Source: Pseudomonadota bacterium (lineage in GTDB: Bacteria > Pseudomonadota > Alphaproteobacteria > Rhizobiales > Xanthobacteraceae). From it: DNA of 18,881 bases. The notes under the pieces were generated by a model. The model saw nothing but the letters and a program-made list of their open reading frames with translations, had not been told where the DNA came from and made no database searches. Made by a program: the position numbers and the translations under genes. This document shows positions 1-9,968 of this stretch, one piece after another. The first letter of the stretch is position 1, and each line of letters starts with the position of its first letter. The DNA lies in contig JAEYAU010000191.1 of assembly GCA_023404705.1 (NCBI GenBank), positions 1 to 18,881 of the forward strand. The letters run 5' to 3'.

Positions 1-384
1 GCGTTTGCGAGACGCTGTCGTGCGGGCTCCTTGCGATCGGAGACCCGCGCGCCTCTCGGCGCTCCACTGCGGTTCCCGGTCCCTGTGCCCCCGTTAGGGC
101 GACCCATGACCGTCACGGCATCGAAGCAGCGCTTCGCTCAACGAAGGCGAAGCCGTCGTCGAGCCAGCAGGCTCCCTGCGCTCCGGTCATTGTGCCGGAG
201 TGGCTTTCGCTTCGAACCGCCCCAGGTTCGGGTTGGTCAGCCCGAACCGGAGGACCGCGTCTCTGCTCGCATCGCGGCATCACCCGGGGACGCCCCTCGT
301 GAGCAGGAACGAGAGCAGTATGCACAAGCGGTCCGCCGAGGCAAGAGGTTTTTCCGTAAAACAGAAATCACATTTTCGGCATGC
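1..384. other. Region without a convincing gene; several short hairpins
   Basis: No reading frame here looks like a protein family I know; open frames on both strands are short or merely continue across the neighbouring gene. Perfect hairpins are visible: 7-bp arms at 131-137/147-153, 6-bp arms at 181-186/195-200 and 8-bp arms at 225-232/241-248. A minus-strand frame starting at ATG 107 (MGRPNGGTGTGN...) stays open to the window edge and could be a gene end or a remnant, but nothing supports translation. The region lies downstream of the minus-strand binding-protein gene. It could be a decayed gene or a repeated structured intergenic element. Confidence 0.4.
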
Positions 385-1155
385 CTACATGCGCGGCGCG
401 ACATCGACGCCGGTCAGGGCGGCGCGTTCGAGGGCGCTGCGGATGAGACCGCTCGCGCGCGCCTCATCGAGGAAATCGTCCACCAGCTTCAGCCGCGCCG
501 ATTGGCCTCGGGCGACCGCGATCGCCTGCTGCACGGCGTAGAAGTTCTCGTCGAGCAGCCGCAGGCCGGGCGTGCGCGCGATCAGCTCCGAGAGGCGCTG
601 GCGGTTGGCCGCATAGGCGTCGATCTCGTTGGCGGAGAGCTGGCGCACCGCGGCATCGAGGTTGCCGGTCGGATTGCGCTTGAGCTCGGCATGCGTGAGC
701 GTGCGCGTGAGGAAGAAGTCGCCGGCGTCTCGTTCGCCGACGCCGAGGCGCATGCCGGGGCGGTCGATATCGGCGAGGCTGCGGATCGGCGACTCCGCGC
801 GAACCACATAAGTGTTGTGCGCGAGCGAGTAGGGCGCCGAGAAATCGATCTCGGCGGCGCGCACGGGATCGACGGCGACAAAGCCGATATCGGCGGCCCC
901 CGACTTGATGCTCTCGATCACGGCCGGCGCATTGGCGACCGGCAGCATCGTGAAGGGCACGCCGTGACGGCGCGCGAGCTCGCGCGTGAGATCCGCGGCG
1001 GGGCCACGCACCTCCTTTGTGACGGGATCAACCGTGCCCTGCACGGGATTGCGGCCGATGAAGGCGGCGCGCAGCGTGCCGGTGGGCGCGAGCTCGGACG
1101 CAAAGGCTTGCGCGGCGGCGAGCAGCAACGCAGCGGTACACAGAATGCGGATCAT
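385..1155 (-). CDS. Family-3 extracellular solute-binding protein (ABC transporter, amino-acid type)
   Basis: A periplasmic binding protein of the SBP_bac_3 fold, the family that captures polar amino acids and similar solutes for ABC importers. The 256-residue product starts at ATG 1155, preceded by GGAG at suitable spacing. It opens with a clear signal peptide (MIRILCTAALLLAAAQAFAS) and then the typical first strand, GTLRAAFIG. Family hallmarks follow: the DLTRELARRHGVPFTMLPV segment, SGAADIGFVAVDPVRAAEIDFSAPY, and the second-lobe pattern SLADIDRPGMRLGVGERD. Length fits the family. An in-frame upstream ATG at 1230 would put 25 residues before the signal peptide and is unlikely. No permease or ATPase gene lies beside it, so it is either an orphan or works with a transporter encoded elsewhere. 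Its substrate cannot be read from the sequence. Confidence 0.88.
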   Translation of the reverse strand: MIRILCTAALLLAAAQAFASELAPTGTLRAAFIGRNPVQGTVDPVTKEVRGPAADLTRELARRHGVPFTMLPVANAPAVIESIKSGAADIGFVAVDPVRAAEIDFSAPYSLAHNTYVVRAESPIRSLADIDRPGMRLGVGERDAGDFFLTRTLTHAELKRNPTGNLDAAVRQLSANEIDAYAANRQRLSELIARTPGLRLLDENFYAVQQAIAVARGQSARLKLVDDFLDEARASGLIRSALERAALTGVDVAPRM

Positions 1156-1235
1156 GGCCAGCTCCGGCGTCTCGGCTGAGCGACGAGAGCACAGCGCCTT
1201 GTGCGCGGCAATCCACTGATCACGCTCCACGCTCC

Positions 1236-1309
1236 GGTCATGCCCGCGAAAGCGGGCATCCAGGGCCGCAGCTCGCCGCCCTGGGTCCCCGCTTTCGCGG
1301 AGACGAACG
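1236..1309. repeat. Foldback intergenic repeat, GCGAAAGCGGG family, copy 1
   Basis: The left arm begins GTCATGCCCGCGAAAGCGGG at 1238 and the right arm (CCCCGCTTTCGCGGAGACG, from about 1287) folds back on it. Each arm also contains a small CCCGCGAAAGCGGG-type hairpin. The same design recurs at 16751-16832. Such elements are scattered between genes in many Hyphomicrobiales genomes. It lies between the divergent binding-protein and protease genes, so a protease start upstream of it is unlikely. Confidence 0.8.
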
Positions 1310-1322
1310 GAGTCGAACTTCC

Positions 1323-1338
1323 TAGTGCAGATGCACTA
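1323..1338. promoter_or_regulatory. 16-bp palindrome upstream of the protease cassette, possible operator
   Basis: Two perfect 7-bp arms (TAGTGCA and TGCACTA) are separated by GA. The site lies about 70 bases before the protease start, in the divergent intergenic region. Its size and symmetry suit a dimeric helix-turn-helix regulator. No convincing -35/-10 pair was found beside it and no regulator gene is adjacent, so the role is inferred from symmetry and position alone. Confidence 0.3.
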
Positions 1339-1407
1339 CGCCTTCCGTGGGACTTCGCAGCAAGTCTCGTCGATGTAGCCTCGCGAATGCGATCCGAGGA
1401 GGCTACG

Positions 1408-2802
1408 TTGAGTCCATCGACCGAAACCGTCCTCGCCGATCTCGCTGCGGAAGCCGCAGCGGAAACGAGCCCGGCAGTCCCGCCGGTCACGCAGACCGAG
1501 CTTCTGCGCGACCGCCCGACCCCCGGCTACTTCTACCGCATCCGCAAAGGCGACACGCTGCTCGCCATTGCGGGTCGCGCCTACCACGTTTCCGCCGGGA
1601 CGCAGGCGCGTCTCGACTTCGCGCGGCGTATCAACCGGCATCCGCTCAATCGCAAATTCCTGCGCACGCAATCCGCGTCGAGCCTGTTTCCCGAGGGCCT
1701 GATCTCGTTCTTCCCGCGGCACTCCTGCGATGCGCTCGCGCTGATCAACTCCGAGACGCCGCCGGGAGGCGGATGCTTCGCGGTGATCTATATCCCGGCG
1801 CGCGAGGTGCTGACGCATCCGGTCTTCGGCCCACTCGTCGACATGCCGACATCTCTGGTCGGGGCGCGCATCGCAGCGATCATGCAGACAGCGGCGCCGA
1901 CGCTCGGACGCGCGGTGGGCATGGAAGATGAGCCGCCCGAGGGCCTCGTTGTCGTGCCCGACACGACACGGACCCCATGGCGCTTCATCTGCTCCGTGTT
2001 CGCGACCGCGCCGCATCCGTTATCGCCGCATATCTGCTTTCCCTGGGGTCCGGCCACGGGCACGTTGATCGGTCACCGCTCCGTGCTCACGGCCGCGCAT
2101 GTCCTGCATGAGAATTACGACGTCATCTTCGGCGAGGGGCGGGGCACCTTGCGCGCCGAGCGCGTGTTCGTAGTCCCGGCAGGCGACAGCGCGGCCAAAT
2201 ACAGGCGCCTCGCCAATGAGATCAAACACCCGCTCGATCAAATGCGGCTGCAGACAAAGCCCCTCGGCATGTTCGAGGCGCGCAGCTACCACTATGACAA
2301 ACGCCACGAAACGCCGTCAAAGACGAGTCATCTCTTCGATTACGCCGTGATCAAGACCGGGCGATCGATCGGCGGCCACGCATGGAAGGGCGGACGCTAC
2401 GGCTATTGGAACAGCCACCGCTTCGGCGACGGGACGGTGCTGCTGCCGCAGCGGCCACGCGCTGCATACCAGGGCCGCACGGTCTACCTCTCGGGCTATC
2501 CGACGGATTGGTCCGCGTATCACGGCGCCACGCAGTTGTTCGGGCGCGGCCGCCTCGACAACGACCAACTTGAGCCCTTCCGGGAGAACACGTTCGAAGG
2601 CCGGGAGCGCATCGCCTACGAGATCAACAGCCAGGACGGGCACAGCGGCGCGCCGGTCTGGCGCAACGTGACCTCGGACGGCCGCACCACGCGCATGCTG
2701 ACGGCGGTCCACTCTCGGCGCCTCGACGGGGGCACGCCGTCAGGCGTGCTCATCACGCAGCCCGTCTACGATCAGATCGTGTCGTGGATGAGAGCTCCAT
2801 AG
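1408..2802 (+). CDS. LysM-like domain fused to a trypsin-like serine protease
   Basis: A predicted serine endopeptidase. I favour TTG 1408 as start because GAGGAGG lies five bases before it; ATG 1387 has no ribosome site and earlier starts fall in the foldback repeat. The product is then 464 residues. Residues 40-131 form a LysM-like module (GYFYRIRKGDTLLAIAGRAY, then INRHPLNR and a GLISFFPR stretch), and residues ~195-455 a chymotrypsin/V8-type protease. The triad is visible: His231 in LTAAH, Asp311 in FDYAVIK and Ser413 in GHSGAPVW. No signal peptide or membrane segment is seen, so it may act in the cytoplasm or leave by a non-Sec route. The next gene, eight bases on, repeats the LysM-like module, suggesting paired function. 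Substrate unknown; GDT-type modules often bind glycans, but this one is divergent. Confidence 0.8.
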   Translation: MSPSTETVLADLAAEAAAETSPAVPPVTQTELLRDRPTPGYFYRIRKGDTLLAIAGRAYHVSAGTQARLDFARRINRHPLNRKFLRTQSASSLFPEGLISFFPRHSCDALALINSETPPGGGCFAVIYIPAREVLTHPVFGPLVDMPTSLVGARIAAIMQTAAPTLGRAVGMEDEPPEGLVVVPDTTRTPWRFICSVFATAPHPLSPHICFPWGPATGTLIGHRSVLTAAHVLHENYDVIFGEGRGTLRAERVFVVPAGDSAAKYRRLANEIKHPLDQMRLQTKPLGMFEARSYHYDKRHETPSKTSHLFDYAVIKTGRSIGGHAWKGGRYGYWNSHRFGDGTVLLPQRPRAAYQGRTVYLSGYPTDWSAYHGATQLFGRGRLDNDQLEPFRENTFEGRERIAYEINSQDGHSGAPVWRNVTSDGRTTRMLTAVHSRRLDGGTPSGVLITQPVYDQIVSWMRAP

Positions 2803-2806
2803 GAGG
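2801..2806 (+). promoter_or_regulatory. Strong ribosome binding site for the LysM-like partner gene
   Basis: AGGAGG lies four bases before ATG 2811 and overlaps the TAG stop of the protease gene. This indicates translational coupling and supports ATG 2811 over the in-frame ATG at 2784, which lies inside the protease coding sequence. Confidence 0.75.
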
Positions 2807-2810
2807 CGAC

Positions 2811-3503
2811 ATGGATCACCTTCGCGCGCTCGAAGCAGCGGTGTGGCAGGAACTCGGGAGCGATGCCGCGGCTCGCGAGGCATCGACGGTGACGCTCTCC
2901 GAAGCTATCGAAAAGATTGCTCCGGCTTACTACGATGGCCGCTTCGGCTGCTTCTCGAAGCAGGTCTATCGGCGGCTCAACGAGCTGACGCCTGCATTCA
3001 CGTATCGCTATGAGACGATCACGCGTCGCGACGGCGTGAAGATCGCGGGCGAGATTGCGGAAGCCGCGGCGTCCGCGGACTGGCGCACGCAGCTCAGCGG
3101 AACGCCGGCATCCGGAACGTTCTATCGCATCCAGAGCGGCGACACCCTGCTGAATGTCGCGAAGCGCGCCTACAGCTCCAGCCGATACTATTGGGGTGCG
3201 CAGTCGATCAACCTTCATCCGTTCAATCGACGGCTCTGGCGCACCGATCTCGCCTATCCGCGGCTGTGGCCGCATGGCCGGATCTCGTTCTCGCCGCGCT
3301 TCAGCAGTGACCTCGACGCGCAAACGACCACGGGCGCCGGCATCGGTGGTGCGCCGCACGGCGGGGTGTTCGGCGTCATCTTCATTCCGCATGCCGCATG
3401 GGAGATGGAGTTCGAGAGCGCCGACCTGACGCCGGGCGGCATCGACACGCTGACCTTCGACGTGAGGTCTTCGCTGAGCCTGGACAGGGACCTGCCGCGC
3501 TGA
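2811..3503 (+). CDS. LysM-like domain protein, partner of the protease gene, function unknown
   Basis: A 230-residue protein not recognised as a named family. Residues 1-95 look mostly helical (LRALEAAVWQELG, SEAIEKIAPAYYDGRFG). Residues ~102-193 repeat the module of the protease gene upstream: GTFYRIQSGDTLLNVAKRAY, INLHPFNRRLWRT, GRISFSPRFSSD and GGVFGVIFIP line up with FYRIRKGDTLLAIAGRAY, INRHPLNRKFLRT, GLISFFPRHSCD and GGCFAVIYIP there. The match runs beyond a ~45-residue LysM unit, so this is a larger ~90-residue module. There is no protease domain, signal peptide or membrane segment. It starts eight bases after the protease stop, so the two are surely co-transcribed. It could be an adaptor, inhibitor or substrate of the protease; that is inference. 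Confidence 0.75.
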   Translation: MDHLRALEAAVWQELGSDAAAREASTVTLSEAIEKIAPAYYDGRFGCFSKQVYRRLNELTPAFTYRYETITRRDGVKIAGEIAEAAASADWRTQLSGTPASGTFYRIQSGDTLLNVAKRAYSSSRYYWGAQSINLHPFNRRLWRTDLAYPRLWPHGRISFSPRFSSDLDAQTTTGAGIGGAPHGGVFGVIFIPHAAWEMEFESADLTPGGIDTLTFDVRSSLSLDRDLPR

Positions 3504-3607
3504 GGAGGCCGCAAACGCAGCCGCAATGTGGCGCGGCGCGCCCAAATTGCGGCACTCCGGAACGGCATCGGAAAGACGGGCGTTGATCCGCGAAGCGGAG
3601 TCGTCTC

Positions 3608-3829
3608 ATGTCCGATCCCGGTCCCGGCACACCATTCGAGCCGCCGATCCCCAAGGAGCCGCCGCCGATCCCGGGCGACGTGCCGGTGCGCGATCCGCCG
3701 GCGCCGCCGTTCCGCGAGCCGATCAAGCCGCCCGGCCGCGAGCAGCCGCCGCGGCCGCAGGAGGATCCGGACACGCCGATCATCGTCCCGGACGATGCGC
3801 CGATCCGCGAGCCGGATCGGGAGGGGTGA
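3608..3829 (+). CDS. Small proline-rich protein, function unknown
   Basis: A 73-residue protein, about one third proline, with repeated short PP, RDPP and REP units (MSDPGPGTPFEPPIPKEPPP at the start, APIREPDREG at the end). GGAG lies seven bases before the ATG. It has no cysteine, signal peptide or membrane segment and is probably disordered. It follows the LysM-like gene by 104 bases on the same strand and may belong to the same transcript. Proline-rich short proteins of this style occur in rhizobia without known function. GC-rich DNA can give such frames by chance, so reality is likely but not certain. Confidence 0.55.
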   Translation: MSDPGPGTPFEPPIPKEPPPIPGDVPVRDPPAPPFREPIKPPGREQPPRPQEDPDTPIIVPDDAPIREPDREG

Positions 3830-3845
3830 GGGGAAGCATTCTCAC

Positions 3846-3957
3846 CGTCATCCCGGAAGCCGCGTAGCGGCTGTCCGGGATCCATAATCCCTGTCTATCC
3901 GCATCACGACCCCCGGGGATATGGATCCCGGCTCTCGCTGCGCTCGCCGGGATGACG
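3846..3957. repeat. Foldback intergenic repeat, CGTCATCCCGG family
   Basis: The outer arms are CGTCATCCCGG (3846-3856) and CCGGGATGACG (3947-3957), an exact inverted pair. Inside are CCGGGATCCATAATC on the left and the inverted GATATGGATCCCGG on the right. Between the arms are small GC hairpins, such as AGCCGCGTAGCGGCT. This is a different repeat family from those at 1236 and 16751. It lies between convergent genes, ending just after the stop of the GGDEF-EAL gene, so its transcript could fold as a terminator-like structure for either side. Confidence 0.75.
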
Positions 3958-3966
3958 CCGAGGAAT

Positions 3967-6900
3967 CTACGCCGCCTTCAGCACGTGCGCGATGCGCGCC
4001 AGCATGGCGGGGACTTCGTTTGCGGGGCGCGGCGGGCTGAAGAGGAAGCCCTGCACCTCGGTGCAGCCTTCGGCGCGCAGGCAGTCGAGCTGCTCTTCGG
4101 TCTCGACGCCTTCGGCCGTGGTCGACATGCCGAGGCTGTCGGCGAGACCCGTGACGGCCCGCACGATCGCCAGCGTGTCGGGCCGCTCGGCGACATCCTG
4201 GATGAAGGAGCGGTCGATCTTGATCTTGTCGAAGGGGAATTTGCGCAGATAGCTCAGGCTCGAATAGCCGGTGCCGAAATCGTCCATGGCGATGCGCACG
4301 CCGAGCCCGCGCAGCTCGTTGAGAATCGACAGCGTGGCGTCGATCTCCTCGATCAGCACGGCCTCGGTGATCTCGAGCTCGAGCCGCGAGGCCGGCAGCT
4401 CGGAGGCGCCGAGCGCCGCGATCACGTCGAGCGCGAGCGTCTGGTGCTTGAACTGCACGGGCGAGAGGTTGACCGCGACCTTGAGCGGCGCCGGCCAGGT
4501 CTTCGCCTCCGCGCAGGCCTGCTTGAGCACCCAGGCGCCGATCTGATTGATGAGGCCGATATCCTCGGCGAGCGGCACGAACTCCGAGGGCGGGATCATG
4601 CCGCGCTCTGGATGGCGCCAGCGCAGCAGCGCCTCGAAGCCGCTCACGCACTGATCCTTCAGGCTGACGAGCGGCTGATAGAACAGCTCGAGCTCGTTCT
4701 GCGCCAGCGCCTTGCGCAGGTCGAGCTCCAGCGCGCGGCGCGCCTGCATCTTTGCGTTCATGTCGGCTTCGAAGAAGCGATAGGCATTGCGGCCTTCCGA
4801 CTTGACGCGATAGAGCGCGAGGTCGGCCGCATGCAGGAGCTGGTCGCCGGAGCGGCCGTCGAGCGGCGCTACCGCGATGCCGATGCTGGCGCCGATCATC
4901 ACCTCGTGGCCGCAGACCTGATACGGCCGGCTCACTGCCTCGATGATCTGGCGCGCGAGCGTCGCGGCCGCGGTCGGCTGCTCGCATCCGAGCTGCACGA
5001 TCGCGAACTCGTCGCCGCCGAGGCGCGCCAGCACGTCCTCGGGCCCGACGCAGGCACGCAGGCGCTCGGCGACCATCTGCAGCAGCGCGTCGCCGACCGG
5101 ATGGCCGAGCGTGTCGTTGACGGCCTTGAAGCGGTCGAGGTCGATGCAGAACACGGCGAGGCGATCGCCGTCGATGTGGGCGAGCGCCTCGTCCATGGAG
5201 GCGCGGAAGCTCACGCGGTTCGACAGATTGGTGAGCGCGTCGTGGTGCGCGAGATGCGCGATCTGCGCCTCGGCCTTGCGGCGCTCGGTGATGTCCTCGT
5301 GCAGCGCGACCCAGCCGCCGCCCGGCATCGGCTGATGGCTGACCGAGATGACGTGCCCGCTGCGCTGCTCCACGGTCCAGATGCGGGCGGTGCCTTCGGC
5401 CGCGCTCTTGACCCGGTTATCCACGAAATCCGCACGACGCTGAGCGGGCCCGCGCGGGCCGTTCGCATAGGCGGTGAGAACCTCGCGCAAGCTCGTGCCG
5501 GGCCGCGTGAGCTCCGGGGGCAGGGCGTAGATCTCGGCGAAGCGCGCGTTGCAGATGATCAGGCGCTGGTCGCGATCGTACATGGACAGGCCCTGCCGCA
5601 TGTTGTCGATCGCAGCGTTGAGCCGTTCGTTCTGGGTACGGATCTCTTCTTCGGATGCCGCGATCAGGCGGCTGCGCGCATCCGCGAGCTCGGCCAGCAT
5701 GTCGTAGAAGGAGCGCGAGAGGGTGCCGATCTCGTCGCCGCGCGCGACCAGCGCGGGATCGGGCTCGACCTCGAGCGTGCGGCTCGCGCCGATATCGGCG
5801 ACATCCCGGGTGAGCCGCTGGATCGGCGCCGTGATGCGGTGCGCCATGAAGCCGCCGAGCTGGATCGCCATGAGAAGGGCGAGCAGCACGGCGCCCGCGA
5901 TGGCGGCGGTGGCGTTCTGCACCGAGGCGCGGGCGTCGGCCTCGGCCGTGTTGTTCATCGCGCGCACGGCGCGCTGAACATCCTCGAGCAGCGCGAGATA
6001 GCTCTTCTCGATGCGCTCGAGCTCCTCGCGGCCGGCGATGAACTCCGCGCGTGCGGCGAGCGCCTCGCGCTGCGCCGTGAAATAGCCGGTCGGACCGATG
6101 AGCCGCGTCTCGAATTCGGAGAAACCGGACAGCACCTCGGAGAGCTCGGCACGTCCTTCGCCCGGGCCGGGTCGCGCCGCGATGCGCGCCGCGATCACCT
6201 TCACGGAGTTGAATGCCGTGACGGCGCGGATCTCAGGCATCACCAGGCGCTCGGGATTGGTCTCGGCCAGCGTCGTGTAGACGCTCTCGCGCACGCGATC
6301 CGCCTCGCGCACGAGCTTGTAGATGTCCTGCAGCGTATCGAAGGCCGTGGTCGTGGCCTCGGCGGCGATGACGCCATAGCTGCCGATGCCGTGCTGGCGC
6401 GCCTCGATCTGCAGGCGCGTATCCTCGGCGAGGCGGGCCGCCTGCGCCTCGGTGCCGAGCGCGAGCAGCGCCGTAATGGTCTCGAGCCGGCGGCGCGCCG
6501 ACTCGAACTCGGCGACGCGGCTGCGCACCAGCTCGGTGGCGGCGCTATCGCGCCGTTGCGCCGCGAGCGCGGCGCGCACCGTGCTGGTGAAGGTGCGTTC
6601 CAGCCGTTCGGCTTCGTCGATCGGCACTGTGATGCCCGACCGCATGGTCAGCCGCCGTAGCTGCTGGATGTGGCTCTGGCCCGCGAAGCCGAGCCAGTCG
6701 AGCGTCGGCTCGATCTCGTCGGGCGGGCGATTGTTCTGCACGGCGTCGAGGAAGGTCGCGCGCGTGCGCTGCGCGTGATCCATCAGCGCGGTGCTCTCGA
6801 CCAGCAGCGGCGAGGTGCGTTCCGCGAAGATCGAGACAGTGGTGCCGATGCGGTCGACGAAGATCAGTCCGACCAGGCCGCAGAAGCCCGTGAGCATTGC

Positions 6901-6981
6901 CATGGCCACGAAGGCCAGCATCAGCTTCGGCAGAAGCTTGATGCTGGTGAGCGGTGCGCGCGCTCCCCGGCCGGCAAACAT
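3967..6981 (-). CDS. Membrane-bound HAMP-PAS-GGDEF-EAL protein (cyclic-di-GMP turnover)
   Basis: A 1004-residue inner-membrane sensor predicted to make and/or break cyclic-di-GMP. Order of parts: membrane helix 1 (~18-42), a long mostly helical periplasmic region (~43-355), helix 2 (~357-379), HAMP (~380-433), a short coiled linker, PAS (~450-565, GLSMYDRDQRLIICNARF), GGDEF (~570-740, intact GGDEF at 655-659) and EAL (~750-990). EAL catalytic signatures are present: FEALLRWRHP at 782, NLSP, ELEITEAV, MDDFGTGYSSL, KIDRSFI and AEGVETEEQ. Both enzymatic sites therefore look active. The inhibitory RxxD site before GGDEF reads GPED, so product feedback there is probably lost. The start has a GGAGGGGAG ribosome site. 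It sits alone between a foldback repeat and the copper genes; the signal sensed is unknown. Confidence 0.93.
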   Translation of the reverse strand: MFAGRGARAPLTSIKLLPKLMLAFVAMAMLTGFCGLVGLIFVDRIGTTVSIFAERTSPLLVESTALMDHAQRTRATFLDAVQNNRPPDEIEPTLDWLGFAGQSHIQQLRRLTMRSGITVPIDEAERLERTFTSTVRAALAAQRRDSAATELVRSRVAEFESARRRLETITALLALGTEAQAARLAEDTRLQIEARQHGIGSYGVIAAEATTTAFDTLQDIYKLVREADRVRESVYTTLAETNPERLVMPEIRAVTAFNSVKVIAARIAARPGPGEGRAELSEVLSGFSEFETRLIGPTGYFTAQREALAARAEFIAGREELERIEKSYLALLEDVQRAVRAMNNTAEADARASVQNATAAIAGAVLLALLMAIQLGGFMAHRITAPIQRLTRDVADIGASRTLEVEPDPALVARGDEIGTLSRSFYDMLAELADARSRLIAASEEEIRTQNERLNAAIDNMRQGLSMYDRDQRLIICNARFAEIYALPPELTRPGTSLREVLTAYANGPRGPAQRRADFVDNRVKSAAEGTARIWTVEQRSGHVISVSHQPMPGGGWVALHEDITERRKAEAQIAHLAHHDALTNLSNRVSFRASMDEALAHIDGDRLAVFCIDLDRFKAVNDTLGHPVGDALLQMVAERLRACVGPEDVLARLGGDEFAIVQLGCEQPTAAATLARQIIEAVSRPYQVCGHEVMIGASIGIAVAPLDGRSGDQLLHAADLALYRVKSEGRNAYRFFEADMNAKMQARRALELDLRKALAQNELELFYQPLVSLKDQCVSGFEALLRWRHPERGMIPPSEFVPLAEDIGLINQIGAWVLKQACAEAKTWPAPLKVAVNLSPVQFKHQTLALDVIAALGASELPASRLELEITEAVLIEEIDATLSILNELRGLGVRIAMDDFGTGYSSLSYLRKFPFDKIKIDRSFIQDVAERPDTLAIVRAVTGLADSLGMSTTAEGVETEEQLDCLRAEGCTEVQGFLFSPPRPANEVPAMLARIAHVLKAA

Positions 6982-7182
6982 CGGGCTCCCCTCCCGCCGC
7001 GTCGCGCGCGCCGGTCAGGGTCGCGCGCGTGCGGCTCTCATTAGGCCGCAATCTGCCGCAGGGAGCCTCAATGCCGCGTTAGCGCCATGGCAAAACGGGC
7101 CTTTCGGTGAGCAATTCCAAGGGAATGCGTAAACGAATTGCCATTCCGGGCTTGTTTATCTGGTATCTTGACACCTCTCTGC

Positions 7183-9639
<2,457 letters not shown>

Positions 9640-9657
9640 GGCCTTCTCAATTCTGTC

Positions 9658-9686
9658 TTGAAACCAATACCCGGTAGGGGTATATA
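9658..9686 (+). promoter_or_regulatory. Promoter of csoR
   Basis: TTGAAA (9658-9663) and TATATA (9681-9686) are separated by exactly 17 bases, a good housekeeping-type promoter. Transcription would begin near 9692-9694, on the csoR ATG at 9693, and no ribosome site precedes that ATG. The csoR message is therefore probably leaderless. The CsoR-type operator fills the spacer and overlaps the -10 box, so a bound repressor would block polymerase. Confidence 0.6.
9667..9683. promoter_or_regulatory. Predicted CsoR operator between copA and csoR
   Basis: A 17-bp inverted repeat, ATACCC-GGTAG-GGGTAT, with two perfect 6-bp arms around a 5-base spacer. CsoR-family repressors are known to bind GC-centred pseudo-palindromes of the TACCC...GGGTA kind. 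It is the only such site in the 53-bp divergent gap and overlaps the csoR promoter, so it probably controls both copA and csoR. Confidence 0.75.
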
Positions 9687-9692
9687 ACGCGC

Positions 9693-9968
9693 ATGAACCC
9701 AAAAGCCAAGACCTCAGTTCTGAATCGTCTGCAGCGGATCGAAGGCCAGGTGCGTGGGCTCTCGCGCATGGTCGAGGAGGACCGCTACTGTATCGACGTG
9801 GTCACGCAGATTTCCGCCGCGCGCGCGGCCCTGCGCCGCGTCGAGGAAGAGATCTTGCGCGACCACGTGGCCCATTGCGTCGAGCACGCGATCGCGTCGG
9901 GCGACAAGGCCGACCAGCGCCAGAAGGTGAGCGAGCTGATCGATGTCCTCGCGCGCACGCACCGCTAA
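9693..9968 (+). CDS. csoR: CsoR-family copper-sensing transcriptional repressor
   Basis: A small all-helical DNA-binding protein that leaves its operator when it binds Cu(I). At 91 residues it is the normal family length. The Cu(I) ligand set is present with exact family spacing: Cys33 (DRYCIDV), His58 and Cys62 (DHVAHCVEHA), 25 and 4 residues apart as in Mycobacterium CsoR. The N-terminal LNRLQRIEGQVRGLSRMVEE is the family signature. Divergence from the CopA gene and the operator between them fit copper over formaldehyde, nickel or sulfide sensing by relatives. No ribosome site is visible before the ATG, which suggests a leaderless transcript. The DUF488 gene begins inside its last 26 bases. 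Confidence 0.93.
   Translation: MNPKAKTSVLNRLQRIEGQVRGLSRMVEEDRYCIDVVTQISAARAALRRVEEEILRDHVAHCVEHAIASGDKADQRQKVSELIDVLARTHR

Noticed and set aside
31..1179. Long plus-strand open frame covering the binding-protein gene
   Set aside because: It is antisense to a recognisable family-3 binding protein and rich in Arg/Ala/Gly as expected of a GC-rich shadow frame.
1201..1407. N-terminal extension of the protease from an ATG at 1201
   Set aside because: It would translate the foldback repeat; a strong ribosome site supports TTG 1408 instead.
3952..6660. 902-codon plus-strand open frame
   Set aside because: It lies antisense to the GGDEF-EAL gene; composition (Arg, His, Gly, Asp runs) is that of a mirror frame and no domain is visible.
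6982..7182. Gap between the GGDEF-EAL gene and copA as a site for a small gene or RNA
   Set aside because: No open frame with a ribosome site and no clear terminator or fold was found; it probably holds only the promoter of the GGDEF-EAL gene.
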